Notes under the pieces: generated by a model
What the model was told of the DNA's origin: nothing
Database searches by the model: none
What the model saw: only the letters and a program-made list of their open reading frames with translations
NCBI RefSeq assembly: GCF_009870125.1
Contig: NC_046683.1
Span: 52,405,869-52,469,868, forward strand
From: Drosophila pseudoobscura
Lineage: Eukaryota > Arthropoda > Insecta > Diptera > Drosophilidae
Reading direction: 5' to 3'
DNA: 64,000 nt
Program-made: the position numbers and the translations under genes
Shown: positions 1-13,718 of the stretch, one piece after another
Layout: each line of letters starts with the position of its first letter
Position numbering within the stretch: the first letter of the stretch is position 1

Positions 1-2829
1 TTATGATTGGACCCCGAAAATGGGGTTAAGCACTCGTCCTCGTTCCCTCGTCCTCTCGCTCTCTCTCTCTTTCTCGTGCACGTTCCATGCCTCATCTCAT
101 TTGCATGGCATGCTGCTGCTGCTGCTGCTGCTGATGTTGCATCCTACAATTATCCCATCGTAACTCGGGATATACCTGGTGCTTGTATCGTTCGTAACTC
201 ACGAAACGAACGACCACACAACGATGTAAATCAGTTCATCAGTATCATCGTCGTCCACGCTCGTCGAGATCCCCCCTTTGCCTATGCCATTCCTCATGTC
301 TTAGCCCATCATTCAGCTCAAATCCCATACCCTCCTCATCCCTGCTGCTCTCTTGGCCATCATCCTGTAGCCACTGTAATAACTGTAACTCTTCATCAAA
401 ATAATGTAATTATCCAAATTGTTTTCTTTGAAATTTGTTTACATCATTCCTTCAGTTCCTCTCGCGAATCTCAGCAAAAAACAACAACAACAACAACAAA
501 TTACGAAGGTTGCAAAAAACGAGTAGGAAGATAAATAAGTGGAAGATTGCAACGATCTATGGATACCCTTTCCTGAAGTTGCTTTAAAGCACTTCCCTTT
601 TAAATTAAATTACAAATATTGTATATTGTCCCACAGGCCCTTGGAAACTATAGCCACCCTCTGGCCACTCAGACGCTTTGCTTTCTGCCAATTTGCCACA
701 AATTTCAGCTGACATTTATTGGACCCTAAGCTAGGGAAAGAGCTTAAAAATTCCATCTGTAGCATGCAATGCAAAGCGGTTCCCGTTAAGAGCCACTTGA
801 AGTCATGCAATACACACACGTTCTCGCAGATATAAGCACACACAGATACACAGATACGCAGATACGCAGATACAAGTGCAGATGTGTGGACAGCAGGCAC
901 AAATAAATGTACACACATATAAAGACCCACAAGCAGCTTCTGCTGGTGATGCTGCTGCTGCTGCTGCTGCTGCTTTGGCTACAGCTTTTGCACTTTTCCA
1001 AACCAACGCTTCAGCAACAATTTCATTATAGCGCCAGCAGCAGCATCAGCATCAGCATTATCATGCAACTTTAGCGCCAACACATCATCTGCATCCACAT
1101 GCACATCATCTCTCTCTCTCTGCAATCTGCCTTCTGCCTCCTGCCACATGCCACAAGCAGCAGCATAATCTTCATTATCATTAAAGCAGAGCACAGGAAA
1201 GCGCCGCTAAACTGTTTAACGTTTCTTTTTTCCATCCCTTTTTTTGTTCGAAGCTTCCGCTTTTGCTTTTTATCCGCTCCCTGGGACTCCCTTTCTCCCT
1301 GGAATTTCCCTCTCTGTATGCTAAGTACTTGGTCGGAACAGATCCTGAATATACTACACATACATATGCATATACTCGCAGCACTCGTATGTTTGCTATA
1401 ATCCGTTTTGGTAGTTGCATTTTAATTGCATTCCACACTTACGTTGAAAACTTTGTACGGGCTTCGTTTTCCCTTACTTTTTTAATGAAATATATTAGTG
1501 AATGAGAGAGAGAGTGGGAAAAATAGGGACAAGAGAGCAAAGAGAGTTAGAAAAGTGCGTTTAAAGAGGGACATGAGGCATGGGGAATGGGGCATGGAGC
1601 ATCAGGGGGATACATTTGAAGCCGTCACTCAAAGTGGCATTTCACACTGTTCAAAAAAATTGAGCCGGAAGGCTCTTAACTTTCAAGTGGCGGCTTCCCC
1701 ATTCCATCCCATCCATCCATTTAGAAAGCATCTCCAATCTCCAATCCAAAGTAACTTCAAGCTGAAGTGCACTGAAGTATCTGCCTCCGTTCCTTTCCGT
1801 TCCGTTCCGTTCCGTTACCGGGATAGTTTCGATGCTGCGTTCGATCACTTTTCCACTCAATTGTCGGTCTAATTGCTTTGAAAATATTTTTTCGACTCTC
1901 TTGTTGCTGTTGCTGTTGCTGTGTTGCCACTTTGGGGAATACTCGTACGTACAGGTACAGGAGCACGTTCCCAGGCAAACCGTTCTCTCTCCGTCTCCCT
2001 GCGAAGCGCCGCCGCCTAAATTGCTCGCTGTCACCGTCGAGCCGCATGTCAACTACAATAATAATTGTAATAACCAGCGAAGAGCGACGAGACTACGAGT
2101 ATGAGCCACTCGCATGAGCCATATATTCACGTATGTACATGGCTAACTATTAAGGCCATGTTCTGCTGGCAACAGCCTGACAGGCAGCAGGCAGCGGGCA
2201 GCGGGCAGCGGGCAGCGCGCTGGAGGAAGAGCTGGGGCACAATCAAGGCAGCACAGACGATTTACTTTCCAGCATCATCGTGTGGGGCGCCGCTGAACTG
2301 GATATTGTCCGCTAAGAATAGCGCCTAAAAGTGGGGAGATATTTTTGGTGGCACGAGGCGAAGGAGCAGACCTGAAAGTAGGGCCTTAAATGGAGACCAA
2401 GGTTGCCAGACTCGAAAACAAAGAGTAGAGAAGTTACGAAACTCTAGGAATGTGGGGATCTATGTACATACAAATGTACAATATACCTTATAGGTACAGC
2501 ATTTACTTGAATTCTCCCTGGAAGATGCATTCAAACTAGAGCCTAATTAAAGAACTTTTTAGTACATAAATGTTCGATCCCATTAAAGGGGAACATTAAC
2601 CCATCAACCAGTAGCCAGTAGTCGTTTCAATTCGCAATCAATGATCCATTGATCGTGGAATTTGCTTCCACTTAACCCACTTTAAGGGCAAAACAGGCAG
2701 CTCGGAATTGGGGAGGGGAGGGTACGAGAGTTACAAGAAAACACTTCCCAGAGACAGGCGAAATCCAGACAACCGATCGAAAATTGCCCAACTTGATTAG
2801 CAATTCCAATTAGAAGTTTTCTCATTTCT

Positions 2830-2902
2830 GACAGACAGACAGACAGACAGACCGAGAGACAGACAGCCGGACATTCAGACATTCAGACAGACAGACAGAC
2901 AG
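2830..2902. repeat. GACA tetranucleotide microsatellites
   Basis: Two perfect GACA/CAGA tracts (about 2830-2851 and 2885-2902) are separated by an imperfect spacer. They look like an ordinary microsatellite, and no function is implied. Confidence 0.85.
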
Positions 2903-4163
2903 GCATAGCATTCAGGGGCCACTCCAATCCCAAACAATCTTCAATCCAATCATCATTATGATGTTCATCTGGCATGCACAATAAAAATAAACAGATCATA
3001 AATAATATATGAATTCAATTCATATCTAAAAGGATTTGCGGTTAAGACGCCGCCACGCACAAATATGGTTGCGAAACGAGTTTCCACGGAGTGGAGTCCA
3101 CAGAGTCCACAGAGCCACATCCGAGAGCCGGGAACCGAGAACCGAGAACGGAGATCGCGTAGATGCAACATCCAAACCGAAAAAGGAAACAAAAAACGAC
3201 ATCAGAAAAGCAAAAAGAAAACAAGAAAAACACGTAGCTGCTGTTGCTGCTGCTGCTGCTGCAGCTCCTACGATGCAGCTTCAACTCACTTTTTTCCGCG
3301 CTGCAGCGCTGCAGTTCGTCTTCCAGCGATTTCCCAATGCCGGTTGTGAAATTTCTGCCGAGCTGCGAATGTTTCATGGCCAAGTTAACAGGCGCACAGA
3401 GCCACAGAGCAGGCGGGCAGCCAGGCAGCCACCGAGAGAGCAGCCAAGTGAGCCGCAATTGCAGTTCAGCCAAGCGATCTAGCCATCGGTGAGAGACAGG
3501 AGAGAAAGATTAGCGAGAGAGAGAGAGAGGGAGAGAGACCGAGACAGAGAAACCATCATTAAGTTGTGTTTTGTGGCATGCAACATGCAACAACAACCAC
3601 TGAAGTTCAAGTTCAAAGCCAGGCCGGGTTCGGGTGCGGGTTCGGGTTCGGGCATGGGTACGGGGACGGGAACGAGTTATTGTTTCTAGACAAGATTCTT
3701 TCCACTTATTACACAAGTCATCAGTCGTCAGTCGTCATCCGCCTCGTAATCATCATGCTCTTCATCATCCTCTTCATCTTTGTGGCTGTCATCTTTGACA
3801 TTAGCTCTGATCTCTGGCTATAACCCTCTTTCCGCTTTCCGCTATCTGCTATCCACTTTCTGCTCTTAACGCTCGAAATTGCAGAAGGCGTTGCCGCATC
3901 ATTATCAACTGATTGTGTGCATTGATGACCATGCTCCTCGCTTTGGCTCTTCCCTTCCCTTCCCTTCCTCAGATCTCAGATCTCGGATCTCTCAGCAGCT
4001 ACCGTATGGGGCTATTCGGATCGGATCCAATTTTGTGCACCGGAAAGCGACGACGCAGCACATCAAAAACGAACTCCAACTCTTCCCATTTTGTGGCAGC
4101 CCCTGTTTGACGGCACTAATTGTTAATTAATGGAATGCAGGCGTGCCCCGGGGCATGCCCTGG

Positions 4164-4191
4164 TGCCTGCCTGCCTGCCTGCCTGCCTGCC
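4164..4191. repeat. TGCC tetranucleotide microsatellite
   Basis: About seven TGCC units in tandem, preceded by GC-rich sequence. It is a simple repeat with no coding context. Confidence 0.85.
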
Positions 4192-6157
4192 ACTGGCATT
4201 CCGATGATTTCCGCCGATTGAAACGGTTGCCGCCGCAAGTCATTCCCCAGATTCTTATACCCAGATATCTTCATTTACTTTATCCTGTCTGCTCGGATGA
4301 CGGCAAAAGTTACTGCGGAAAATCCCCAAAGCAATTGGAAAAGTCAGCTAGGAAAGGAAAGCGGAAAGCGGTTTGCCTATTGATACTGCACCCGAAAAAA
4401 AACACCCAACGAACGAAGGATGAAGATGAAGATGAAGAATGATGCCTCAAAATGTCTCCGAAAACATATTTCATTTTCCCAGTCAACGAGGTAAAAGTTT
4501 TTCAATCTGCACATCACCGTGAAGCTCCGTCCTTCCCCCAGTTCCGCAAACTGCAGCTGCAACCACGACACCTTCCAGGTGTTTGGAAACTGTGTCATCA
4601 TCTCGTGGCATGGCATAACTTTTATTGAACTGTCGCCTGGCATGCAGATGCCAAGTGGAGCCTCTGCTCTCTCTCTCTTCCTGGAAGAGGTCTTGGGGAC
4701 ATCTCTGCCAAAAAGGTGACAAGTGCGGAGTCAAAAGCCGCAGATATTTGTATAAATTATTACAGTCCTGTGCATGTCGATATGCATTTATGATTGCATG
4801 TGACATTTGCATGATGTTGCCACACCCCGTGTCGCCTTTCACCTGTCCACCGCCCAGCGCCCCGTACCCCGTACCACTTTCCCACCTCTACTACCCGCTG
4901 TAGCTGTGGAACAGCTGACTTTGGCTTATTCCGAGCGGGGTTTCTTTCTCTCTCTCTCTCTCTGTGCAGTCGCGATGGTTTTCTTTTTGTCATTTTTGCT
5001 TTTGGTATTTGCACGACACAATCATTAAATAGCCATGGCCAAGTGCTGACAACCAAAGCCACAAAAAACAACAAAAAAACAGCCACAACAGAGGCAACAG
5101 CAACAGAAACAGAAACAACAACTACAACAAATTACAAGCTCACATTGTCAGAGTTGCACTTTAGGCGACATAAATTTCATGTACATCGCCAGAGAAATGC
5201 CCACAAAAAAGGAACAGAAACGTAGGTCCTCTTGGGGAGTCGGAGGTGCAAATACCCTCACGTGGATCTCCTCGGTGGTTCCTCGGAGAGGACTATCGTA
5301 ACATTTACTAGAAACGATTGTTCCATCATTTGTGGTATTATTTTCTTAGAATTAATTTGGCTTGGGATAGATCTTCGTTTTAGACTCCTCTGTTATGTAG
5401 CCACAAATATGATAATTCTTTTAGGAACTATTTTCCCTATAGCAGATGATTTTAATAATACTACAAAGCCTTGAAAGTTGCATATCTTTTGTAAAGAAGT
5501 GTGGGGGGATCTACGAAAATATGATAATAGATAGCATTAGTTATATGTGGCTTCAAATATATATAGTTATGATATCCTTAGAAAGGGTATATACAAAAAG
5601 AAGACCAACAGAAGAGCAACAGCCAAGCCAAGAAGGTGTCAATGTACAATTGCAGGCAATGCCGACGCCAACAAGGAGCTCTGTCACAACAAAGAAGCCA
5701 TTGTTGTTGCTGTAGCTGTTGCACATGCCAAATGTGGACATAGACACGACGCCAAGGAGCCTATGCCTGTACCCCTGTGCCTGTGCCTGTGCCTCTAGAG
5801 CGTTCTTGGACACCACCATGGTCTCCAATGGCTAGGTTCTCTTTCTGCGACTGCGACACCAGCTCCGACTCCGACTCCATCTCCGACTCCTACTCCAGCA
5901 CGGTTACAAAGCATTTCTCACTGTTCTATTGACACACGCAACGTTCTCTCGCGCATGAGTTAAATGCCTTGGAATGTTGCCGCCGTTGCGACCGTTGTTG
6001 CTGTGGTTGCTGTTGTTGCTGCTGTTGTCGCCGTTGTCGCCATTTCTTGTGTAATTACGAGAGGCGCATTAGCGCAACAAATCGACCCCACAGAGCTGCA
6101 TTTAATTAGTCGTAGAGGAGCAGACAGTAGGAGGAACAGAAAGAAGGAGGAGCAGAA

Positions 6158-6186
6158 GGGAAGGGCAGGGCAGGGCAGGGCAGGGG
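6158..6186. repeat. AGGGC pentamer tandem repeat, left arm
   Basis: Five to six tandem copies of AGGGC. The complementary pentamer CCCTG is repeated at 6448-6502, so the two tracts face each other as an inverted pair about 260 bases apart. Confidence 0.8.
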
Positions 6187-6447
6187 CTCTGGCAGGATGA
6201 GGTCCGACAGCAAACATGTCAAATGAAATTGTTGGCATAATTCATAATTGAACGGCATTCGTGGCTGCCACACGCTGCAGCAGAAACCACAGCACCCAGC
6301 ACCCAGCTCCGAATACCCATTTCCCATCTCCATTCGCTTTGATGGCTACATAAATTTTCTGATAGGTTTGTTTTTGTGGCGCTCCAACATGGGGATAGAT
6401 ACTCCGGTATACGGGTATTGTTTTGTCGTGCCTCTCTGCACCTTTGT

Positions 6448-6502
6448 GCCCTGCCCTGCCCTGCCCTGCGCTGCCCTGCTCTGTCCTGCCCCGCCCTGCC
6501 CT
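6448..6502. repeat. CCCTG pentamer tandem repeat, right arm
   Basis: Tandem, slightly degenerate CCCTG units, the reverse complement of the AGGGC tract at 6158-6186. Together they could form a GC-rich stem. Confidence 0.8.
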
Positions 6503-8910
6503 CTCTGAGACTTCGTTTGAGCCTCATTGCTGGCTCGGATGGCTTGTTGCCATTGTCGAGTGTCTTTTAAATATTGTTGCCTCATTGTTGCCCCTGGGCG
6601 CACCTACAACATTTGAAGTTGTTGCACCGTTACTTCTCGCTCTTCAGAGGCACCACCACACGCTGCCTCCTTCTGCTGTGTTCTGTCTGCTGTCTTCTGT
6701 CTGACGGGGTATTCATATTACCACAATTCACATGTTGGCCCAGAGCCAGAGCCAGAGCCCACCCAGGTTCAAAGACTGCTGTGACATTCGTTTGTGATTG
6801 CTATTGTTGTTTTCTGCAACCACATCCGTTTTGGCCGCATGTTGCACTGTTGCACTGTTGCAGCGTCGCCGCTCATTGATTGACATAAGCGCTTTAAAGA
6901 CTTTGTCAGCGAGCCCATAAGCCACGACGAGCCCCCAACGATTGGGGTTTCGCATTAAAGACATAAAGACCGAAAAATATGAACCAGAACCACTAGAGAG
7001 CGCTGTGGGAACATGTCACAGCGGCAAACATGAGAAACCAAAACAGAAACAGAAACACTTCATATATGACAATCCAGTCGGGCGAGTCCTCTGTCTGAGA
7101 GTTCTAAGAGTTGCAGCCGAAAAGGAAAACAATTCCAAACGATTTAACAATGAATTTGGTAACAAAATCTCGTACGAAAATAGAAATAAACGGGGCCGGC
7201 ACACAGCAAAGGGGGAGACAGACAGACAGACCAGACACGAGTTGGCCACGGGAATAACCATAATATCAATTTCAATAAACTAACAAGCAAATGTGCCAGC
7301 GGAAGAGGAGTAGAGTTCATAAGAACTAATACAAGCACACATACGAGGAAGTGGAGGGATATGGCGGATATGAAGGTTGTCATATGGTGGTGCCAGACAG
7401 ACAAAATAATAGAAGGCGAGACGGCGACAGACAGACACTCCATAAAGGTAAATTTCAATTCCATCTAGAGAGAAAGAGAGCGGGGCAGAGAGAGTTGGAG
7501 TTGGGGGATTAAAGTGCGAGTCAGCGCAGAAACTATTGGGCCAGAAGAAAAGTTCAACCTTAAGTTGGGGCAAGGGTTTCCTTAGCATTTCCTTTACCCT
7601 TCGACTTGTTCTTGTTTCTCGTGTAATTTTCAATGTCTTTTCTGTTTCCTTGAGAAGATAAAAAGAACTTTTGCTTACCACCAAACAAATAGCAATAAAA
7701 TGGAAACTTTTTTGCTTTCAAATTTATTGAACTAAACTTTAACTTGATTTGAGCCAAAGTACACAAAAAAAAAAGAAACAGAACTAAGTCTTCTCTGTCT
7801 CGCCTGAAAGGGGTAAGAAAGTAGTTCTGGAACCTACTTTTATCTCTCCCTCTGTCTCTCTCTCTATCTGTAAAGGTTAAGGAACTGCAAAAGTTCCATC
7901 TTTCAGAGGAAACACCCAGAAGAGTATGCTATGGTTATGTCTGCACATACGAGTATTTGCAGCTTATTAGAGCTGTACGTACAACAGTTTTGCAGCATGG
8001 TGATGCATTGTGTGTATGACAAGCTAAATTAACATGTGAGACATGCCATGCCCACACCACACCACACCTCCCCCGAAAGCAGAGACACAAAGTTCTTGTT
8101 GCTATTTTGACACTTTACAGAACTTTACATGGAGTGCCAGCAAATGTCAGCACATTTGTGACTTCCCCCGGTCTTCGTTTCGTCGCTACTTCGCTTCTTC
8201 GCTTTGCCAAATTAATGCCCGGCCAGCATGGCGTATACTTGTTAAATGCAGATGGAGAACAGAACAGAACAGAACATCACAACTGTCGCTGGGTGTTGCA
8301 GTTTGCTTTTCTTACACTTCTGCACAATGATTTCCCTTGCCTTTTGCACTCGTCTTTCCTTTTTTCAATGTTGGCAGGCAGTTCTTTTGTTGCATGCAAC
8401 AGCAGCCATCTCTTTTGTCTGCTGGAGGATCTTTCGTTCGTTTGCATTGTTCGCGAAGCGTTGAATGTAGGTAAAGTGATGCGCCAACAGAACAGAACAG
8501 AACAAAAGTGGGAAACCTTCGGGCAAAGTTAAGGCCTCCTTTTCAGACTTCTCCTTCCTCTTCGTCTTTTTCAACCTTAACCCACATTCGGCTTTCAATT
8601 AAGAGACACTTGGCTGGGAACCCGCAAGCCAGAAGACCCAAAAAACCATTGAAGGAAAAGCTTTAAAAATTAATATGCTGAAAATCTGGAAACAATTTGC
8701 AAACTAATAGCAAAAGGCTTAAAATCGCATTAAAAGTTTCCTCCCAAGTACCACACAGCACACACACACACACACAGCACACACACACAGACAAACACTA
8801 CACTACATGTACGGATCCGAGTATCTCGTAGAGAAACAGAGAGATTCAATAAGCAAGGAGACTTGTGGGTTGAAAAAGTTTGCAGTTCGTAAAGGCTTAA
8901 AGCCTTAAAC

Positions 8911-8966
8911 AGGGAACAGGGCCAGGACCACGACCAGGACCAGGACCAGGGCCAGGGCCAGGGCCT
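8911..8966. repeat. Six-base GGACCA/GGGCCA minisatellite
   Basis: A short tandem array of alternating GGACCA and GGGCCA hexamers lies about 370 bases before the first coding exon of the SH2 gene. Any ORF across it is an artefact of the repeat. Confidence 0.8.
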
Positions 8967-9338
8967 GAGCAAAAGTGGATGCTGCTTAAGGCAAAAGTTT
9001 ACAGTTTTCAGTTTTTAAGAAGGAAAAATGCTGTTGTAAAAAAATAAGTCAAGAAATCATCATCAGCAGCAAAAGAAGGGAAAGAAACGAAGGGCGCAGA
9101 GCATTACCATAAGGTCCAGAAGTGACCGAGAGGTTGGGTAAAGTTTCTCGCCCCCTTAAGAGCTTCGAAAAGTTTCATATTTTTGGTGAAAGGGTTCTCA
9201 AGTGTGGCACGAACTTTTAACAAGCCACTCACGCACACACCTCTCTTGCCCCACAGATGCGCTAAAGGGTTACTAGCCACAACAGCGTCCTACGGATATA
9301 CATATATACACATATATTTGAAGTGCCCTTCGATATTC

Positions 9339-10479
9339 ATGGCCATGCAGGATATACGGCTACGCCTGGAACCGCAGCTTAGTACAGTCACAGCCACATT
9401 CACATCGTCCTCGTCCTCCTCCTCAGCCTCAGCCTCCTCCTCCTCCGCGTCATCGTCGTCATCGAACACGGCTGAGACCACGCTGATTGAGACGGCCCAG
9501 AAGTCGCCCGTTGCCACAGAGCAGATCTTCAGGTAGGCAAAAGTAATTTTCCCTAGCTTTCCTTGCCTTCACTTAATTCGTGGAAATCATTTGCTAACTG
9601 CCACAGTGAGGCAGCTGCTGGAGCAGGGACAACGAATACATCTCCGCAGCATTACTTCCATCATCATCATCACCATCCGCACCAGCATCCACAGCGTCCG
9701 CAGTCGCAGTCGCACACGCACTCGCATCCGCATCCGCACCATCCCAGACGCCACGTGGAGCAGCTGCAGCTGGTGCACAGCCACCACAATGCCCAGGAGC
9801 TGCCCGAGCAGGAGCACCAGCATCAGCTGCAACTGCCGCGCTCCCCCAGCTCCGAGGAGGATAATTCACCCACAGAAATGAATAATTGCCGTCGTTTGGT
9901 TGATAAACCGCCGCTGGTAAGTCCACAGTGCCACAGTTCCCACTCCCCATTCCCCGTTCCACGTTCTCCATTCTCCACTCCTGCTCCTTTATCAATCTTT
10001 TATTTTTGTATATTTTTTTTTTTGTTTGTTAATATTAACTATTAGCCTAGTAGAGGTAGTAGTAGTCGGATGAGGCAGCAGGACCTGCCTTTGGGAGCAT
10101 TCCTTTTTGTTCGTATTGTTGCCAGGTTTCTTTGTGCATGATTTTTTTCATGGCTTGCAAATTACTTTGCACAGAGCGCATAAATCTGCTTACGCTGGTG
10201 GATTTGCCAGGGAGGGCTGAGATGGGGAAAGGGGATCCGGAAATCCATTGAAGCATTAGCTGGGGATGCACTTAATGCCGGAAAATGCCGGCAAAGCAAT
10301 GCAAATGGCTAAGTGGAAACAACAAAATGAGGAGAGTAGAGGAGAGGAGAGGAGCCTTCAAATTGAGACAACATCAACAGCATTTCAGGAATGAGAAATG
10401 AGTAAAAATTGGAAAAAATAATGGCTGGAAAATCCTTTGGGATTCTTGGGTTCCATAGGAATTCACTGTTCTGTTGACT

Positions 10480-10539
<60 letters not shown>

Positions 10540-13500
10540 GTAACATTTGAGGCACTTGGGGGAAATTGCACTGCTTGAATCGCAATCAAATGCAATTTTC
10601 CCTCAACAGTTTTCCGTGTAGTGGACGCACTCGAGGCTGCTGAGTGAAGAGCGGAGAGTGAAGAGCGCAGAGCGGAGAGCGGAAAGTGGAAAGTGGAGAG
10701 GGAAGACCAAAGAGTGTTTGCCACTAAACAAGCTGCCCCGAAAAAGAGTTCATTAAATTAATTTGCACAAATGCAAATTTTCTAACTAACGGCACTTTGG
10801 CACGCGCCGTTAGCAGAGGAGGAGGAGCTGCTGCAGCGCTTACTGAGAGGCACACTGAGAGAAATGAGAGAAACTGAGAGCTAGAGAAAGCTTTTTATTT
10901 CTGCCTATAAATATGGCCCAAGAGAGATGGTAGAGGGTAAATAATCAAAGTCTTTCCCTTCCACGAACCCTTAGAGAGCGAGTATACTCGTACATTCATT
11001 GCAAAAATATTCATAAAATGTAACAGAGTTTAAGTTTAAAAATGTATTCAAATTTTCGCTCAGTGCACTCCTAGCAGCGAAAGAGCGATAGAGAAAGAGA
11101 GAGACATAAAGGTAGTCAGAGAACAATGCTAGATGTCTGGCAAATGGCAGCCAAATGCCGTTAACTTACTGACTTTATGACACATAAATCGCAGCAGCAC
11201 CAGCAACAGCAAATGCATCCGACAGTCCCATTGCTGTCACGTGTTTTTCCCCCCTGTACCGTGTACACTGGTCCGTATATAGGCCTAAGAGACAGAGACA
11301 GAGACAGAGGGAGACAGAGATAGAAGGGACGGACGGACAATGGGAAACTTTTGTCTGGCGGCGCCTGAAAGTAGGCAACGTGGAAAGTTTTCAACAGATA
11401 ACGAAGCACCAGGGAGCAAAAAAGAAATAAGAGAAAGGAGAGAAACAAGAGCAAGGAGAATGGGGAATGGGGAATAGGGAAAATCAAATGCCAGAGTGCT
11501 CTGAATGTTCTGAATGTTCTGCTCTCAACTTAGACACGTCTATTGTCCCATTGTCTAGGCATACCTTGCCTGCACCACCCACCCATCCGTTGCATTCTTT
11601 ATAGTTGGGGATTTGTCGAGCATCGAGTTCTCGGAGCTTGAAGCGCCTTCGAGCGTCTGGCAAGTGGCACTTCTTGCATTGTCTTGCCCTGCCCCAACTG
11701 GATTTGCATAATGCGTGAGTCCTTTCCAATGTCATTAGCATAATGGGGGCATTAGGACGTTCTGTTCAGAAAGGAGGCCCGGTCCTGATTGCATACTTAA
11801 TGAAAGAGCCAAGTGCCGTCGCCGTCGCCGCCAATGTGCCAATTTAATTAGCCAATGCAATTGCAAAGACAATGCTCCAACGGGCAGCTTAATCATTCCT
11901 TCTACTTCGCGTAGTAGAAGTTCTCCAGAATTAAATGCAGATAACATTTAAGACGCTGTCCGCTGGCCGCTATCCGCTGGCTGCTGGCTGCTGGCTGCGG
12001 GCTGCTGGCCACATTATTAAGTAAACTTCTCTCGCGCTTTCATCTCTATAAAATCAACATAATTATCACAAATTAGAGAGGGGTAGATGGCTGATAGCTT
12101 GCCCCACATTTTGGATTCGGCGGCTAATTACAAAACGCAATGGGAAACAATTTAAACGGAATCCCACAGAAGGCAGGAAGAGAGGAAGCCAACGCCAATG
12201 GCAGAAAACTTTCAATTCAGGCACCAAACTCATTTCAAAGTAATTTTCCGCAGAAGCCAACAAAATGGGGTTGGAGAGTGGGCGAAAGTGGGTGAGTGTG
12301 GGGAGGGAGGGCGGGGGCGTGGGCGTGGCAAACACTGGTTAGCATTTTATTGGTAACCAAAAATTTTACACATCAATCTGGGACATTAGAGGGGGGGTAG
12401 GGGATGGCGGTACCATGTTGCGGTTCTGGTTTGTGAGAGCCAAAGTGTGTTTGATGTTTCCTGGTTTTGTGTGGGGGGATGCAGAAGGAGTGATAGGGGG
12501 ACGGGACGGGGGCTTAGGAGAATGCTAGTTTTCAGGGGAAAAGCACAGCTGAAACTACAACAACTAAACAATCCCCAAATGGCGCTGCACCTGCTCTGAT
12601 ATTGGTCAGACAACAATCCCAAATTGCCATTATAGCAATGCGAAAACTTTTACCAAATTGTCAGACAACATGCAACATGCAAAATGTAGCATTTGGCCAA
12701 CAAACCAACTAACCAATCCTTTCATTTGATCCTCCTCCGTTCTCTGTCCTCTATGCAGGTGAAGCGCCTCACCATGGGCATTGGCCTGCTCCGGGGCACC
12801 GAGGACAGCCGCCCACTGGTGCACAACACATGCGGCTCCTCGTTGAACTCGGGCTCATCGCAGACCATTTCGGATGGCTATGTGAACGAGGCCATCTGCG
12901 AGCCGGACAAGTATGTGGCCAGTAAATTTGGTGACTCGTGTCGCCAATCGCTCACCGCCCTGGAAACGGCCACACAGCGCCTGCAGGTGGAGCTGCCCGG
13001 CAACAAGAAGTATTTGCGGGAGACATGCAGCGGTAAGTGAGGGAGCATGACCGAAAGCCCGCCCGCCCGGGGCCTAGTCGGAAAGGAAATAGTAACCGAA
13101 AGTTTCACTCACCCCTTCTCCTCACACACACCCACACGTACACATCTGCAGCTAATTCCAGTCCAAAACTGTTCGCCGGCAATGGATCGCTGCGTCTGGA
13201 TAACCTTAGCTTGGCCGAGCAACAGGAGCTTAAGGGGGCCGCCTGGTTCCAGGCGGGCATTCCGCGCGAGATCTCACTGGAGGTGCTCTCCCGCCAGAGT
13301 CCCGGCGCCTTCCTGGTGCGTCAGAGCAGCACCAAGCCAGGCTGCTTTGCCTTGTCGCTGCGTGTGCCGCCGCCATCACCGCGTGTGGCCCACTATCTGA
13401 TCCTCAGGACACAGCGGGGCTACAAAATCAAGGTGCGTATGAAATTCATTTTTAATGGAGTTATTACTTATTATTACCCATCCGCTTACTTTGCAGGGCT

Positions 13501-13718
13501 TCACCAAGGAGTTTAGTTCGCTGAAGGCCTTGATCACCCATCACTCGGTGATGCCGGAGCTGCTGCCCGTGCCGCTGACGCTGCCCAGGCCGGCGCACGT
13601 GCGCTCCCACGCCCAGGCACAGGTCTACGGGAGTGGCAGCGGTGGCGGGGGCGGGGACTTTGAAATGTACGGCTCGCTGAATGATTTTCGCAACATGATG
13701 GCCGATTTGAATGTGTGA
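9339..13718 (+). CDS. SH2-domain adaptor protein (tensin/SH2D-like)
   Basis: Exons 9339-9532, 9607-9916, 12759-13032, 13152-13432 and 13497-13718 join in frame with GT/AG junctions to about 426 residues. The N-terminal third is low complexity: a serine run (exon 1), then a strongly His/Gln-rich segment (exon 2). A single SH2 domain (about residues 291-380) is split between exons 4 and 5. It has the WFQ start and the GAFLVRQS signature, whose arginine (about 316) is the phosphotyrosine-binding residue, so it should be ligand-competent. The C-terminal tail is glycine-rich. No kinase or other catalytic domain is seen, hence an adaptor. I believe this is the fly gene CG32406, recalled from the SH2 gene list and 65A-proximal numbering. 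The first of two close ATGs is chosen; earlier 5' exons are possible. Polyadenylation signals lie at 14517 and 14536. Confidence 0.85.
9917..12758 (+). other. Large intron of the SH2 gene
   Basis: A 2.8-kb intron between the His-rich exon and the third coding exon, with a GTAAGT donor at 9917 and a pyrimidine-CAG acceptor ending at 12758. It holds a 51-bp perfect CT tract (10482-10532) and purine-rich GAGA runs (about 11080-11110). No additional exon, RNA gene or transposon was recognised. Confidence 0.7.
10482..10532. repeat. Long CT dinucleotide tract
   Basis: About 25 uninterrupted CT units within the SH2-gene intron, one of the longest pure microsatellites in the window. The opposite strand reads (GA)n, a potential GAGA-factor substrate, but no promoter context is evident. 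Confidence 0.9.

Larger units (their letters stand above)
1..9338. other. Non-coding upstream/intronic region, low complexity
   Basis: No convincing coding exon was found on either strand in these 9.3 kb. The sequence is typical fly intergenic or first-intron DNA, rich in CAG/CTG runs, CA and TC tracts, and short tandem repeats such as GACA (about 2830-2902), TGCC (4164-4191), AGGGC (6158-6186) with its complement CCCTG (6448-6502), and a GGACCA/GGGCCA minisatellite (8911-8966). Open frames here are short, low in complexity and without splice-consistent partners. It probably carries the promoter, 5' UTR exons or first introns of the SH2 gene that starts at 9339, but I could not place a transcription start. 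Confidence 0.6.

Noticed and set aside
7-534. 175-codon open frame at the window start
   Set aside because: Made of CT- and CAG-rich low-complexity DNA with no domain; nothing links it to a gene.
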